From positions 1 to 36,864 of the forward strand of contig JAIPDL010000034.1 of the NCBI GenBank assembly GCA_021737695.1: a stretch of 36,864 nucleotides of DNA. The letters run 5' to 3'. Shown here piece by piece: positions 17,997-26,189 of this stretch (position 1 is the stretch's first letter; each line of letters begins with the position of its first letter). The translations under genes were made by a program, and so were the position numbers. The notes beneath the pieces were generated by a model that was given only the letters and a program-made list of their open reading frames with translations, was not told the DNA's origin and searched no databases. Origin of the DNA: Desulfotignum sp. (GTDB taxonomy: Bacteria; Desulfobacterota; Desulfobacteria; Desulfobacterales; Desulfobacteraceae).

Positions 17997-19350
17997 GTTT
18001 CCACACCAGGGTCCGGCTTTTGCCGATGCGGCGGGCCACCTCAGCTTTGTTCCAGTGGCATTGATTCAGCAGATCCACCAGGGCCTCCCGGGTCAGGTGC
18101 CGGGAGGCCCGTTCATGGGATGGGTCCGGCAAACAAGTCCGGGTTTGGCCGGCCCGGGTATTCTGGATTTCAGCCGGCAGATCCGTTTCTGAAATATATG
18201 CATTTCCGCAGACCACAAAGGCATGTTCAACGGCATTTTCCAGTTCCCGGACATTGCCGGGCCATGGGTGGGCCATCAACAGTGTCATGGCCCCGGGGGA
18301 CACCCCTTTGATCTGTTTTTTTTCCCGCTTGCCGATTTTCCGGACAAAATAGTCCGTCAGCAGGACCATGTCTGATTTGCGATCCCTGAGGGGCGGAATC
18401 TGGATGGTGAATACCTTGAGCCGGTAAAACAGATCTTCCCTGAAAATTCCTTGCCGGGTAAGATCCGTCAGATCTTTGTTGGTGGCGGCAATGATCCGGA
18501 TATCGATTTTGCGCTTTTTGGTGTCGCCCACCCGTTCGATCTCCCGTTCCTGGAGCACCCGCAGCAGCTTCACCTGCATATACGGGGTCAGTTCTCCGAT
18601 CTCATCCAGAAAAATGGTGCCTGTATCCGCCTGCTCGAACCGCCCCATATGATCTTTGTGAGCCCCGGTGAACGCCCCTTTGACATGACCGAACAACTCG
18701 CTTTCCAGAAGGGTTTCCGACAATGCCGAGCAGTTGACCGTGATCAGAGGACGCTGATTTCCCGCCGTATGGTAATGAATCGCTTTGGCCACCAGTTCCT
18801 TGCCCGTGCCGCTCTCTCCTTGAATCAGCACCGTGGCCCGGCTGTCTGAAGCGGCCCGGATCGCTTCAAACACATTCTGCATGGCCGGGCTTCTGCCGAT
18901 GATGTTTCCCAGACCAAAGGCTTCCTGCAACTGCCGCCGGGCATCTTCTTCCCTTTTTTTTGCCAGAGACAGCTCGGTCAAATCCGTGATGGTTTCAACG
19001 ATACCCAGAATATGTCCCTGGGTATCTTTGGCCAGACGGGCATTTTTGATCACGGGCACATCATATCCGTCCTTATGCCGGACAAAACATTCCTTGGCTT
19101 CTGTGCGGCCATGGCGCAGGACCCCGCATTCGTGAACATCCGCCGGACACTGTTTGCCGTAGCACCGGCTGCATTTGAGGATATCACAGCGCTGGCCCAC
19201 GGCCTCCAGGGCGGTAAAACCGGAAATTTTTTCCATGGCCCGGTTCCAGGAGGTGATAATGCCCTGGTCATCCAGGGTAAACAACCCTTCGGCCATGGTT
19301 TCGATGATCTGATTTAAAAAGTGGACATTCCACAGTTCATAGGTTTTCAC
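17953..19350 (-). CDS. Sigma-54-dependent transcriptional activator with cysteine-rich PAS domain
   Basis: A 465-residue enhancer-binding protein. Residues 10-125 form a PAS sensor domain containing six cysteines between 55 and 88. The AAA+ domain has Walker A GESGTGKE (178-185), the sigma-54 contact loop GAFTGA (225-230) and a Walker B FLDEIGEL. A Fis-type helix-turn-helix ends the protein (about 425-455, with [19 protein letters not shown]). There is no receiver domain, so the PAS domain probably senses the signal directly. The start is GTG at 19350; AAGGAG lies 12 bases upstream. Its target is unknown; I found no clear -24/-12 promoter nearby. Confidence 0.92.
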   Translation of the reverse strand: MKTYELWNVHFLNQIIETMAEGLFTLDDQGIITSWNRAMEKISGFTALEAVGQRCDILKCSRCYGKQCPADVHECGVLRHGRTEAKECFVRHKDGYDVPVIKNARLAKDTQGHILGIVETITDLTELSLAKKREEDARRQLQEAFGLGNIIGRSPAMQNVFEAIRAASDSRATVLIQGESGTGKELVAKAIHYHTAGNQRPLITVNCSALSETLLESELFGHVKGAFTGAHKDHMGRFEQADTGTIFLDEIGELTPYMQVKLLRVLQEREIERVGDTKKRKIDIRIIAATNKDLTDLTRQGIFREDLFYRLKVFTIQIPPLRDRKSDMVLLTDYFVRKIGKREKKQIKGVSPGAMTLLMAHPWPGNVRELENAVEHAFVVCGNAYISETDLPAEIQNTRAGQTRTCLPDPSHERASRHLTREALVDLLNQCHWNKAEVARRIGKSRTLVWKLMKKWEIPLQQHHD

Positions 19351-19395
19351 AAATCGTCATGCTCCTTGTACCGGATAGGGGGGGTTGCCGATTCA

Positions 19396-19782
19396 TCAAT
19401 GATACACCACTCGTTTTCCCAAAGGGGCGAAACAGACCAGGGCCAGCTTGAAATGGGCAAATCCGAATGGAATCCCGATAATGGTGAGACAAAGGCTGGC
19501 ACCGGCCAGAATGTGGGAGATGGCCAGCCAGATGCCGGCCAGGATGATCCACAGAAAATTGGCCAGCCCCGTGCCGACCACGCGGGCGTCACCCACATCT
19601 CTGGCATCCACCAGATCTTTGCCAAAGGGAAACGCGGCAAACCCGGCGATCCGGAATGCGGCCCAGGCAAAGGGGATGCCCACCACCGTGATGAACAAAA
19701 GCCCGCCCGTCAAAATCCACATCAGCCAGGCAATCAAGCCGCCCCCGAAAATAAACCATACAATATTGAGTATCAGCGTCAT
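19396..19782 (-). CDS. yccF: YccF-family inner membrane protein
   Basis: A 128-residue membrane protein made of two similar YccF units, each with hydrophobic helices and the hallmark IGIPFG / VGIPFA turn (VVGIPFAWAAFRIAGFA and IIGIPFGFAHFKLA). Function is unknown in the family. ATG 19782 has AAAGGA at good spacing; the open frame reaches 19812. It is upstream of the sigma-54 activator gene on the same strand (45 bases apart), so co-transcription is possible. Confidence 0.9.
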   Translation of the reverse strand: MTLILNIVWFIFGGGLIAWLMWILTGGLLFITVVGIPFAWAAFRIAGFAAFPFGKDLVDARDVGDARVVGTGLANFLWIILAGIWLAISHILAGASLCLTIIGIPFGFAHFKLALVCFAPLGKRVVYH

Positions 19783-19942
19783 ACAATGTCCTTTGTATCC
19801 ATTTGCGGCCATTTTATCGGGTTATGCCGCATGATGTGTTTAAAAATATAAAATTAGCACCCGGCCCTTTTTTTGTCAAACACGGGTTTTGCCGCTTCCC
19901 GGCCGGAGAGACCCTCTGGGATCCGACACAAAAAACTTGATT

Positions 19943-19970
19943 TTGACGGGGTATCCCTATAGCCTATGCA
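19943..19970 (+). promoter_or_regulatory. Candidate promoter for the DUF2959-mtnA operon
   Basis: TTGACG (19943-19948), a 16-base spacer and TATGCA (19965-19970) precede the lipoprotein gene by 33 bases. The gap from 19783 to 20003 separates two divergent transcripts and is AT-rich near both ends. The match is moderate. Confidence 0.35.
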
Positions 19971-20003
19971 GTAAATTTTGGTTGAAAATTAAAAGAGGAA
20001 CAC

Positions 20004-20657
20004 ATGAGAAATCGCCAACGCAAGGTAGTGATATGGATTCAGATCCTGATCGTTGTTCTTGTGGCTGCGGGATGCAGTACCACTTATTATGCGGCCATGG
20101 AAAAACTGGGTAAGGAAAAACGCCACCTGCTGAACGACAGTGTGCAGGATGTCAAGGACAGCCAGACAGAGGCAAAAGAAGAATTCACAGATGCACTGAC
20201 TCAGATACAGGCCCTGTACAACGTTGACGGCGGTGAACTGGAAACAGCCTATAAAAGAATCAAATCCGATTATGACGATTGTCAATCCCGGGCCCAGCAG
20301 ATTGAAACCCGGATTGGCCGGGTCAAGACCGTGGCTGCGGCCCTTTTTTCTGAATGGCAGGCCGAGATTCATGAGATCCAGGATCCGCAGTTACAGGCGG
20401 CCAGCGGCCGGTCCAGAACCGATACCCTGGCCCGGTACCAGAAAATGGAAACGGCCATGGATCAGTCGGCAAGAGCCATGGCACCCGTACTGGCCAAGCT
20501 CAACGATATGGTTTTATTTCTCAAGCACAACCTGAACGCCCGGGCTGTGGGTGCTCTGGGAAAGGAAGCCCTGTCCATTGAAACGGATGTGGATGCATTG
20601 ATCCGGGATATGAACCGGGCCATTGCCGAAGCGGATCAGTTTATCGCGCACCTGTAA
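20004..20657 (+). CDS. DUF2959 lipoprotein
   Basis: A 217-residue protein with a lipoprotein signal (hydrophobic core ending in the lipobox VAAGC at about residue 24) followed by a long, charged, helical segment with coiled-coil character. It resembles the DUF2959 family, including the YYAAMEKLG start of the mature protein and the LLNDSVQDVKDSQTEAKEEF segment. Function is unknown; an outer-membrane or periplasmic location is inferred. AGAGGA precedes the ATG. It is followed by mtnA after 37 bases. Confidence 0.85.
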   Translation: MRNRQRKVVIWIQILIVVLVAAGCSTTYYAAMEKLGKEKRHLLNDSVQDVKDSQTEAKEEFTDALTQIQALYNVDGGELETAYKRIKSDYDDCQSRAQQIETRIGRVKTVAAALFSEWQAEIHEIQDPQLQAASGRSRTDTLARYQKMETAMDQSARAMAPVLAKLNDMVLFLKHNLNARAVGALGKEALSIETDVDALIRDMNRAIAEADQFIAHL

Positions 20658-20694
20658 CTTCATCATTATCTGTTTTTCCAGGAGAAAATTGCTC

Positions 20695-21807
20695 ATGAAC
20701 GTAGACGGTAGAGAGATGCGGCCCATTTGGTTTGACCGGGATTCGGAAACAGTCCGGGTCATTGATCAGCGGTTTCTGCCCCACCAGTTGATAATCAAGG
20801 ACCTGATCCATGTGGATGAAGTGATTCATGCCATTCAGGAGATGGTGGTCAGAGGCGCCCCGCTTATCGGTGCCACCGGGGCGATGGGGGTGTATGTGAT
20901 ACTGGTTCAAAAAGGAAACCGGGGCATGGATGACGACTGGTTTTCCACCCAGTGCGACTGCCTGAAAAACGCCCGGCCCACAGCCACGAATCTGTGCTGG
21001 GGAGTGAACCGGGTCCAGGCAAAGGTACTGGAACAGACGTCTCATGACACCCGGATCCAGGCCGCTTTGAACGAATCTTTGGCCATCATGGAAGAGGAAG
21101 CGGACAACTGCCGGCAGATCGGAGTCCACGGGCTGACACTGATCCGGGAGATTGCCGACCGGAAACCGGGTCAGCCCGTGAACATTCTGACCCACTGCAA
21201 TGCCGGATGGCTGGCCTGCATTGAATACGGCACGGCCACAGCCCCGGTCTACGCGGCCCATGATGCGGGAATCCCGGTTCATGTGTGGGTGGATGAAACA
21301 AGGCCCCTGAACCAGGGGGCCCGCCTCACGGCCTGGGAACTGGGAAAACACGGCATCCCTCACACCGTGATCACGGACAATGCCGGGGGGCACCTGATGC
21401 AGCACAGCCGGGTGGATCTGGTGATCGTGGGCACGGACCGCACCACCCGGGCAGGCGACGTGGCCAACAAGATCGGCACCTATCTCAAGGCCCTGGCAGC
21501 CAGGGACAATGATATTCCTTTTTACGTGGCCCTGCCGGCCTCCACGTTTGACTGGGATCTGACCGACGGGATCCGGGAGATTCCCATTGAAGAACGGGAC
21601 CCGGATGAAATCCGGTATGTCCGGGGATGGCATGAGGATGCCATGATTCAGGTGCGGATCACCCCCATGGACAGCCCGGCGGCCAACCATGCCTTTGATG
21701 TGACACCGGCCCGGCTGGTGACCGGGTTTATTACGGAAAGAGGGATGTGTGATGCATCGGAAAGCGCCATCACGGCATTGTATGCCGATCGATTCAAGAA
21801 TGACTGA
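20695..21807 (+). CDS. mtnA: S-methyl-5-thioribose-1-phosphate isomerase
   Basis: MtnA isomerises 5-methylthioribose-1-phosphate to methylthioribulose-1-phosphate in the salvage of methylthioadenosine. The 370-residue protein has MVVRGAPLIGATGA near the N-terminus, the catalytic-cysteine motif THCNAG (about residue 165), VWVDETRPLNQGARL, and GTDRTT with the catalytic Asp near 245. Length is normal. ATG 20695 has AGGAG upstream; the longer open frame lies in the end of the previous gene. No other methionine-salvage gene (mtnB, mtnC, mtnK, mtnP) is nearby, so it may serve an alternative route, as in anaerobes that turn the product into dihydroxyacetone phosphate. Confidence 0.94.
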   Translation: MNVDGREMRPIWFDRDSETVRVIDQRFLPHQLIIKDLIHVDEVIHAIQEMVVRGAPLIGATGAMGVYVILVQKGNRGMDDDWFSTQCDCLKNARPTATNLCWGVNRVQAKVLEQTSHDTRIQAALNESLAIMEEEADNCRQIGVHGLTLIREIADRKPGQPVNILTHCNAGWLACIEYGTATAPVYAAHDAGIPVHVWVDETRPLNQGARLTAWELGKHGIPHTVITDNAGGHLMQHSRVDLVIVGTDRTTRAGDVANKIGTYLKALAARDNDIPFYVALPASTFDWDLTDGIREIPIEERDPDEIRYVRGWHEDAMIQVRITPMDSPAANHAFDVTPARLVTGFITERGMCDASESAITALYADRFKND

Positions 21808-21825
21808 TAATTTTTTTGGGAACCT

Positions 21826-22296
21826 ATGATAACGGATTTAGAAAAAAAAGTGATTGCCCTGCTCCAGACCGACATTCCCGTGGTGCAGCGGCCGTTCCGG
21901 CAGATGGCTGAAAAAATCGGTGTGACCGAAGAAAAATTTCTGGAAGTGCTGACGGATCTCAACCAGCGGGGCATCATCCGACGGTTCGGGGCCACATTGA
22001 AACACCAGAAATCCGGTTTCAAAGCCAATGCCATGGTGGCTTGGCGCGTGGATGAATCCCGGGTGGCGCCCGTGGGCACGGCCATGGCACAGTTTGATGA
22101 AATCACCCATTGCTACTGCCGGAATCCGGCGCCGGGCTGGCCGTATAACCTGTATACCATGGTTCATGCCGCCAATGAGGACCAGTGCCGGGATTTGGCG
22201 GAAAAAATTTCCCAAACCGTGGGAGAGACCGATTATATCCTGCTTTTCTCCACAAAAGAGCTGAAAAAAACATCCATGAAGTATTTTGACGATTGA
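21826..22296 (+). CDS. ahbB: Siroheme decarboxylase-like protein (AhbB type), Lrp/AsnC fold
   Basis: A 156-residue protein with a winged-helix N-terminus (EKKVIALLQ..., IIRRFGATL) and an AsnC/RAM-like C-terminal domain. The core motif HCYCRNPAPGWPYNLYTMVH (about 90-110) matches siroheme decarboxylase subunits (AhbA/AhbB, NirDLGH). These remove acetate side chains of siroheme in the alternative heme pathway of sulfate reducers. Only one subunit gene is present here, although AhbA and AhbB usually act together and are often adjacent. The call is AhbB-like rather than AhbA-like on the strength of the WPYNLY segment. The ribosome binding site is weak. Confidence 0.7.
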   Translation: MITDLEKKVIALLQTDIPVVQRPFRQMAEKIGVTEEKFLEVLTDLNQRGIIRRFGATLKHQKSGFKANAMVAWRVDESRVAPVGTAMAQFDEITHCYCRNPAPGWPYNLYTMVHAANEDQCRDLAEKISQTVGETDYILLFSTKELKKTSMKYFDD

Positions 22297-22304
22297 GTGC
22301 TTCC

Positions 22305-23663
22305 ATGCCGGATGGACCCCATGTGCTGTGTGTGAATCCCTGGATTCATGATTTTGCCGCCTTTGATTTCTGGTTGAAACCCCTGGGGTTGCTGACCCTG
22401 GCCGGTTTGCTGCGCGATGCCGGGGTCCGGGTCAGTTTCATCGACTGTCTGGACCGGTTTCATCCAAAGGAGACAGGCCCGGTGAAAACCGGATGGGACG
22501 GCCGGGGGCCGTTCCGGAAAACCCCGGTTCTTCCGGCGGATATGCTGCCGCCCTCGGCCGGCCCCCTGCCCCGGACACGAAAACAGTTTTTTCGTTACGG
22601 CGTTTTGCCGGGCTGGTTTAGAAATGATCTGGAAGCACTGGACCCGCCAGATCTGATTCTGGTCACATCCCTGATGACCTACTGGGCCTCCGGCGTCACG
22701 GAAACCATTTCCGTGATCCGGTCCGTGTTTCCCGATGTGCCAATTGTCTTAGGGGGAAAATACGCCACCTTTTGCCAGGAGCATGCCGCTGCCTTTTCCG
22801 GGGCCGACCTTGTGATCACGGGCCAGGGAGAGCCGGCCCTGGAAAATATGATCACCCGGTTCACCGGCCGGCCCCTTCTTCTGAATGACCGGCCGGATAA
22901 TCCCCCGTTTCCGGCCCTGGACCTGTGTTCAAAACTGACGTTTGCACCGGTTTTAACGACCCGGGGGTGCCCGTTTTCCTGTGAGTACTGCGCATCCTCT
23001 TTTCTGGAACCCCGCATGGTCCGCCGGTCCCCGGACCGGGTGTTTGAAGAGATCTGCCACTGGCACCACCAATATAAAATAAAAAATTTCGCATTTTATG
23101 ATGATGCGTTGCTGGTGAACGGCCCGAACCATGCGTACCTGCTGATGGAAAAAATCATTGACGCCGGCCTGGACCTGTTTTTCCACACCCCCAATGCCCT
23201 GCATATCCGGGAAATCACACCGGATGCGGCCAATCTCATGTTCCGGGCCGGATTTAAAACCATTCGTCTGGGACTGGAAACGGCGGCATTTTCAAAAGAC
23301 CGGCAATACGACATCAAGGTCCGGGCCGATGAATTTTTCCGGGCCGTGAATGCCTTGAAAACAGCTGGATTCGATGCACATCAGATCGGGGCGTATCTGT
23401 TGTGCGGCCTGCCGGACCAGAATCTGGATGATGTGGCCGCGTCCATGGCGTTTGTACAAAAAGCCGGGGTGTTGCCCGTACTGGCCTTTTACAGCCCCAT
23501 TCCCCACACCCCGCTGTGGGAAACGGCCGTCGCCTTCGCCCGGTTCGATCTTACCCGGCACCCCGTGTTCACCAACAACAGCCTGTTTCCCTGTGTCCGG
23601 TCTGAAGCGGACCGGGCCCGGATTTCCCGATTGAAAAACCAGCGGGTTTCAGATATAGTCTAA
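22305..23663 (+). CDS. B12-binding-type radical SAM protein, function unknown
   Basis: A 452-residue protein. Residues 1-190 resemble a cobalamin-binding-type Rossmann domain (HVLCVNPWIHDFAAF at the start, LGGKYATF and ITGQGEPALENM later), though no DxHxxG cobalt-ligand motif is visible. The radical SAM domain has a canonical CX3CX2C (CPFSCEYC, near residue 225) and GLETA. It starts at ATG 22305 (a TTG at 22293 would overlap the previous stop), 8 bases after ahbB. Members of this family are common in anaerobes, and their substrates are unknown. The pairing with an ahbB-like gene hints at tetrapyrrole metabolism but is not proof. Confidence 0.8.
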   Translation: MPDGPHVLCVNPWIHDFAAFDFWLKPLGLLTLAGLLRDAGVRVSFIDCLDRFHPKETGPVKTGWDGRGPFRKTPVLPADMLPPSAGPLPRTRKQFFRYGVLPGWFRNDLEALDPPDLILVTSLMTYWASGVTETISVIRSVFPDVPIVLGGKYATFCQEHAAAFSGADLVITGQGEPALENMITRFTGRPLLLNDRPDNPPFPALDLCSKLTFAPVLTTRGCPFSCEYCASSFLEPRMVRRSPDRVFEEICHWHHQYKIKNFAFYDDALLVNGPNHAYLLMEKIIDAGLDLFFHTPNALHIREITPDAANLMFRAGFKTIRLGLETAAFSKDRQYDIKVRADEFFRAVNALKTAGFDAHQIGAYLLCGLPDQNLDDVAASMAFVQKAGVLPVLAFYSPIPHTPLWETAVAFARFDLTRHPVFTNNSLFPCVRSEADRARISRLKNQRVSDIV

Positions 23664-23716
23664 CCGGATGCATTGGGCATCTGCTTAGTTTTTCCGAATC
23701 AAGGGAATAATTTATC

Positions 23717-24163
23717 ATGATCGTATTTGATCTGGAATGCATCAACGGCCATGCGTTTGAAGGGTGGTTCCAGGACAAGCAGGAGATGGAAACCCAGCAG
23801 GAGCAAGGCCTGCTGCAATGTCCCGTCTGCGATACCACCGCCGTGGTGCAGAAGCTTCACCCCATTGCCATCAAGACCTCGGCACCGGTCCGGGCCCGAT
23901 CAAATGAGGCACACCAGGCAATCCAGGCCGGCCAGGAAGCCATGGCCGAACTCACGGACCGGGTGGCCCGGTTTGTGGAAAACAATTTTGAAGATGTCGG
24001 CACCTCTTTTGCCAAAGAAGCCTTGAAGATGCATTACGGGGCATCTGACCATCGCAGCATCCGGGGGATCACCACCCGGGAAGAGGAAAAAACACTTCAG
24101 AAAGAAGGGGTGCCCGTGGTCAAAATCCCTGTTTACAAAAAACCAGACGAGGAATTCAATTAA
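23717..24163 (+). CDS. DUF1178 family protein
   Basis: A 148-residue cytosolic protein with the DUF1178 N-terminus (MIVFDLECINGHAFEGWF) and a zinc-ribbon-like set of cysteines (C8 with H12, then CPVC at 35-38). The rest is helical and ends with a proline/lysine-rich tail. Function is unknown. It lies 53 bases after the radical SAM gene, a gap with only a 5-bp hairpin (23667-23681), and its TAA overlaps the ATG of the next gene, so the two are coupled. Confidence 0.85.
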   Translation: MIVFDLECINGHAFEGWFQDKQEMETQQEQGLLQCPVCDTTAVVQKLHPIAIKTSAPVRARSNEAHQAIQAGQEAMAELTDRVARFVENNFEDVGTSFAKEALKMHYGASDHRSIRGITTREEEKTLQKEGVPVVKIPVYKKPDEEFN

Positions 24164-24864
24164 TGATACGTTTTTGCACCGATTCTTTTCGGATACCCCA
24201 TTTTTTTTATGTCATCATCACGGTATTGGCCGGTACCGTTCTTTTTTCCGGATGCATCGGATACGGCTTCACCATTTCTTTTGACCAGGTGAACGGATTA
24301 AAGGAAACAGATCCCGTGATGTTTGAGGGAACCCGGGTCGGACAGGTGAAAGAAATTACCTATACCAAAGACGCGGTATTTCTGGTGTCCGTTGAAATTG
24401 CCGATCAATTTTCAGACTGTGCCACAGAAGATTCCCGGTTTTTCATCGGACAGGGACCGGATGAGACGGCCGGCAAAGCCGTGATCATTGACCAGGCCCG
24501 GACCGGCGGCCCAAAAATCCCTGCCGATGCCGTGGTTGACGGCAGCCCGGCATCTCCGGCTGCCGCAGCTGCCGCGTCCATGGATGAGATGTGGCAGGCG
24601 CTGGGAAAAAAGATGGCCGACATGATGGCACAGATTGAAACCATTCCGGAAACCGAAGAATATCAGGCCATGAAAGATGCCATGGCCGAACTGGAACAAA
24701 AGCTGAAAGACTCCGGACAGAAAATGAGCGATACCCTGAAAAACGATGTTCTCCCTTTGCTGGAAGAAAAGATCAAGGCATTGTCAGACAGTCTCCGGCA
24801 GCAGGGGCAGGAAAACAAGGCAGACGACCTGGAAAAGGATTTTGGACGGCTTCAGGATATTTAG
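24163..24864 (+). CDS. MCE/MlaD-domain lipoprotein
   Basis: A 233-residue protein with an N-terminal signal ending in a lipobox (LFSGC, about residue 30). An MCE/MlaD-type domain follows, including SFDQVNGLKETDPVMFEGTRVGQV (split across residues 41-64). After an alanine-rich linker (about 126-136), the C-terminal third is a helical coiled coil. MCE proteins move lipids between membranes with ABC transporters, but no transporter genes are adjacent. The ATG overlaps the DUF1178 stop (TAATG). The stop overlaps the stop of the convergent methyltransferase by 4 bases. Confidence 0.78.
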   Translation: MIRFCTDSFRIPHFFYVIITVLAGTVLFSGCIGYGFTISFDQVNGLKETDPVMFEGTRVGQVKEITYTKDAVFLVSVEIADQFSDCATEDSRFFIGQGPDETAGKAVIIDQARTGGPKIPADAVVDGSPASPAAAAAASMDEMWQALGKKMADMMAQIETIPETEEYQAMKDAMAELEQKLKDSGQKMSDTLKNDVLPLLEEKIKALSDSLRQQGQENKADDLEKDFGRLQDI

Positions 24865-26036
24865 CCGTTCGCGTTCATTCTGACTGTTTCCGGAGTCCAT
24901 AACCCCTGCGTCACTCTTTTTTGATAATGTTTTTCAGGAATCAGGCAATTGATGTCTTTCCTTATCTGTTCAAGGTTCAATCGATCCTCTTCCAGTTTAT
25001 GAAATCTGTCGATGATATCTGTTGCAGGCCCGATCTCTACGCCGATCCACCTTCTGTTTTTTATCTCTGCCACAGCATATGTCGTACCGGACCCACCAAA
25101 AGGGTCAAAGACAAGATCTCCCTCATTGGAAGACATTTCAATTATTCTGTCCAACAATTTTATGGATAATTCATTAGATCCGTTTCGTTTTTTATATTTT
25201 GCGTGTCTTACCGGCGGAATATCCAGCCATACGTCACTTATATTGACCCCGTTGGGATTCATTTTGCTTTTATATCCGCCGTAATCCTTTAAATCCCCAT
25301 GACAATGGGGACAGATTCCCATGGGAATTCTGTCTGGCTGAAACGTTGCAGGCTTCTCTCCTTTACAATAGTAGAGCAATGAATAGTGAGAAGGATACAG
25401 CCGGCCTCTGATGGGAAGAGAATATTTGATATCCACTGAAATCCAGTGCCTGAAGGTTAACAACGTGTTCAGATATTCAGATATCTGGGAATTCCATTTA
25501 GGCAGGTTCCAGACAAATAAACTGCCACCGGGTTTTAAAATCCGGGTACACTCAAAAAGCCATTTTTCACACCAGGACAGATACTGATCCGCCTTGAGGT
25601 CGTCATTTATGCCCGAAGGGTAAAGTTTGTTCAGATTAAAGGGCGGGTCTGCAAAAACCAGATCCACACTATCATTTTCAATTGTCTGCAACAGGTCCAG
25701 GCAGTCACATTGAAACAGCTGACCCCGCTGGGTCGTAAAAACCGGTTGTATTTGTTTGAAGGCGGGTGTTTTTTTGGGGGGAAAGGATAAGAGTCTGTTG
25801 ATCTGGCCTGCATTTGTGGCAATCAGGGTCTTCAGTTCCCTGGATAGATTACCGGTTAAAAGCATTAACGCCACCTGAGAAAGGCCTGACTCTTTTATGA
25901 TGATTTCCAGATCGTTTCCCGAAGGCATTTTGCGGGCGTCGTTGTAATATTTCAGCCGTTTCACCGGAATTCCGGTTTTTTGGGCAAACTGCACCAACGA
26001 TCGGTTATCATTTATCTGCAAAGCCTTGAATAGCAT
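24861..26036 (-). CDS. DNA methyltransferase (beta-order, DPPF) with HTH-like N-terminus
   Basis: A 391-residue DNA methyltransferase. Motif IV DPPFNLN (about residue 128) precedes the AdoMet motif DPFGGSGTT (about 312), the beta order. The target may be adenine-N6 or cytosine-N4; the motif alone does not settle it. A CPHCH segment in the central region may bind zinc. The first 70 residues look like an XRE-type helix-turn-helix (SLVQFAQKTGIPVKRLKYY). The open frame reaches 26087, but AAGGA directly precedes the ATG at 26036, and a promoter-like sequence (26078-26106) overlaps the upstream ATG, so 26036 is preferred. It protects DNA against the neighbouring nuclease and may regulate the module. 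Confidence 0.88.
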   Translation of the reverse strand: MLFKALQINDNRSLVQFAQKTGIPVKRLKYYNDARKMPSGNDLEIIIKESGLSQVALMLLTGNLSRELKTLIATNAGQINRLLSFPPKKTPAFKQIQPVFTTQRGQLFQCDCLDLLQTIENDSVDLVFADPPFNLNKLYPSGINDDLKADQYLSWCEKWLFECTRILKPGGSLFVWNLPKWNSQISEYLNTLLTFRHWISVDIKYSLPIRGRLYPSHYSLLYYCKGEKPATFQPDRIPMGICPHCHGDLKDYGGYKSKMNPNGVNISDVWLDIPPVRHAKYKKRNGSNELSIKLLDRIIEMSSNEGDLVFDPFGGSGTTYAVAEIKNRRWIGVEIGPATDIIDRFHKLEEDRLNLEQIRKDINCLIPEKHYQKRVTQGLWTPETVRMNANG

Positions 26037-26077
26037 CTTTTTCCTTAAATTTGAATTCGAAACAAATCGATTTTCAT

Positions 26078-26106
26078 TTAATAACATACAAATGAAACCT
26101 GATCAA
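26078..26106 (-). promoter_or_regulatory. Candidate promoter for the methyltransferase
   Basis: On the minus strand TTGATC (26101-26106), a 17-base spacer and TATTAA (26078-26083) form a good sigma-70 pattern. The predicted start near 26071 gives a leader of about 35 bases to the ATG at 26036. It supports that ATG rather than the one at 26087, which would lie in the promoter. Confidence 0.5.
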
Positions 26107-26117
26107 TTGATTTTTTG

Positions 26118-26131
26118 CAGACTATAGTCTG
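26118..26131. promoter_or_regulatory. Perfect 14-bp palindrome, putative C-box operator
   Basis: CAGACTATAGTCTG is a perfect palindrome in the 153-base gap between the two divergent transcripts of the module. The core GACTATAGTC closely resembles the operator half-sites (GACT...AGTC) bound by restriction-modification controller (C) proteins. It lies just upstream of the methyltransferase promoter and about 59 bases before the XRE gene start. A clear second copy, expected in a full C-box, was not found; AAACTATGTA at 26147-26156 is only a weak partial match. Confidence 0.6.
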
Positions 26132-26189
26132 TAGAACCAACCGCCCAAACTATGTATTGTTGCCCCATTACATAAGGAGGCCGCATTTG

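Noticed and set aside
23667..23681. Small hairpin followed by T residues after the B12-type radical SAM gene
   Set aside because: The stem is only 5 bp (GATGC/GCATC) and the T-run is interrupted and distant, so it does not support a terminator call.
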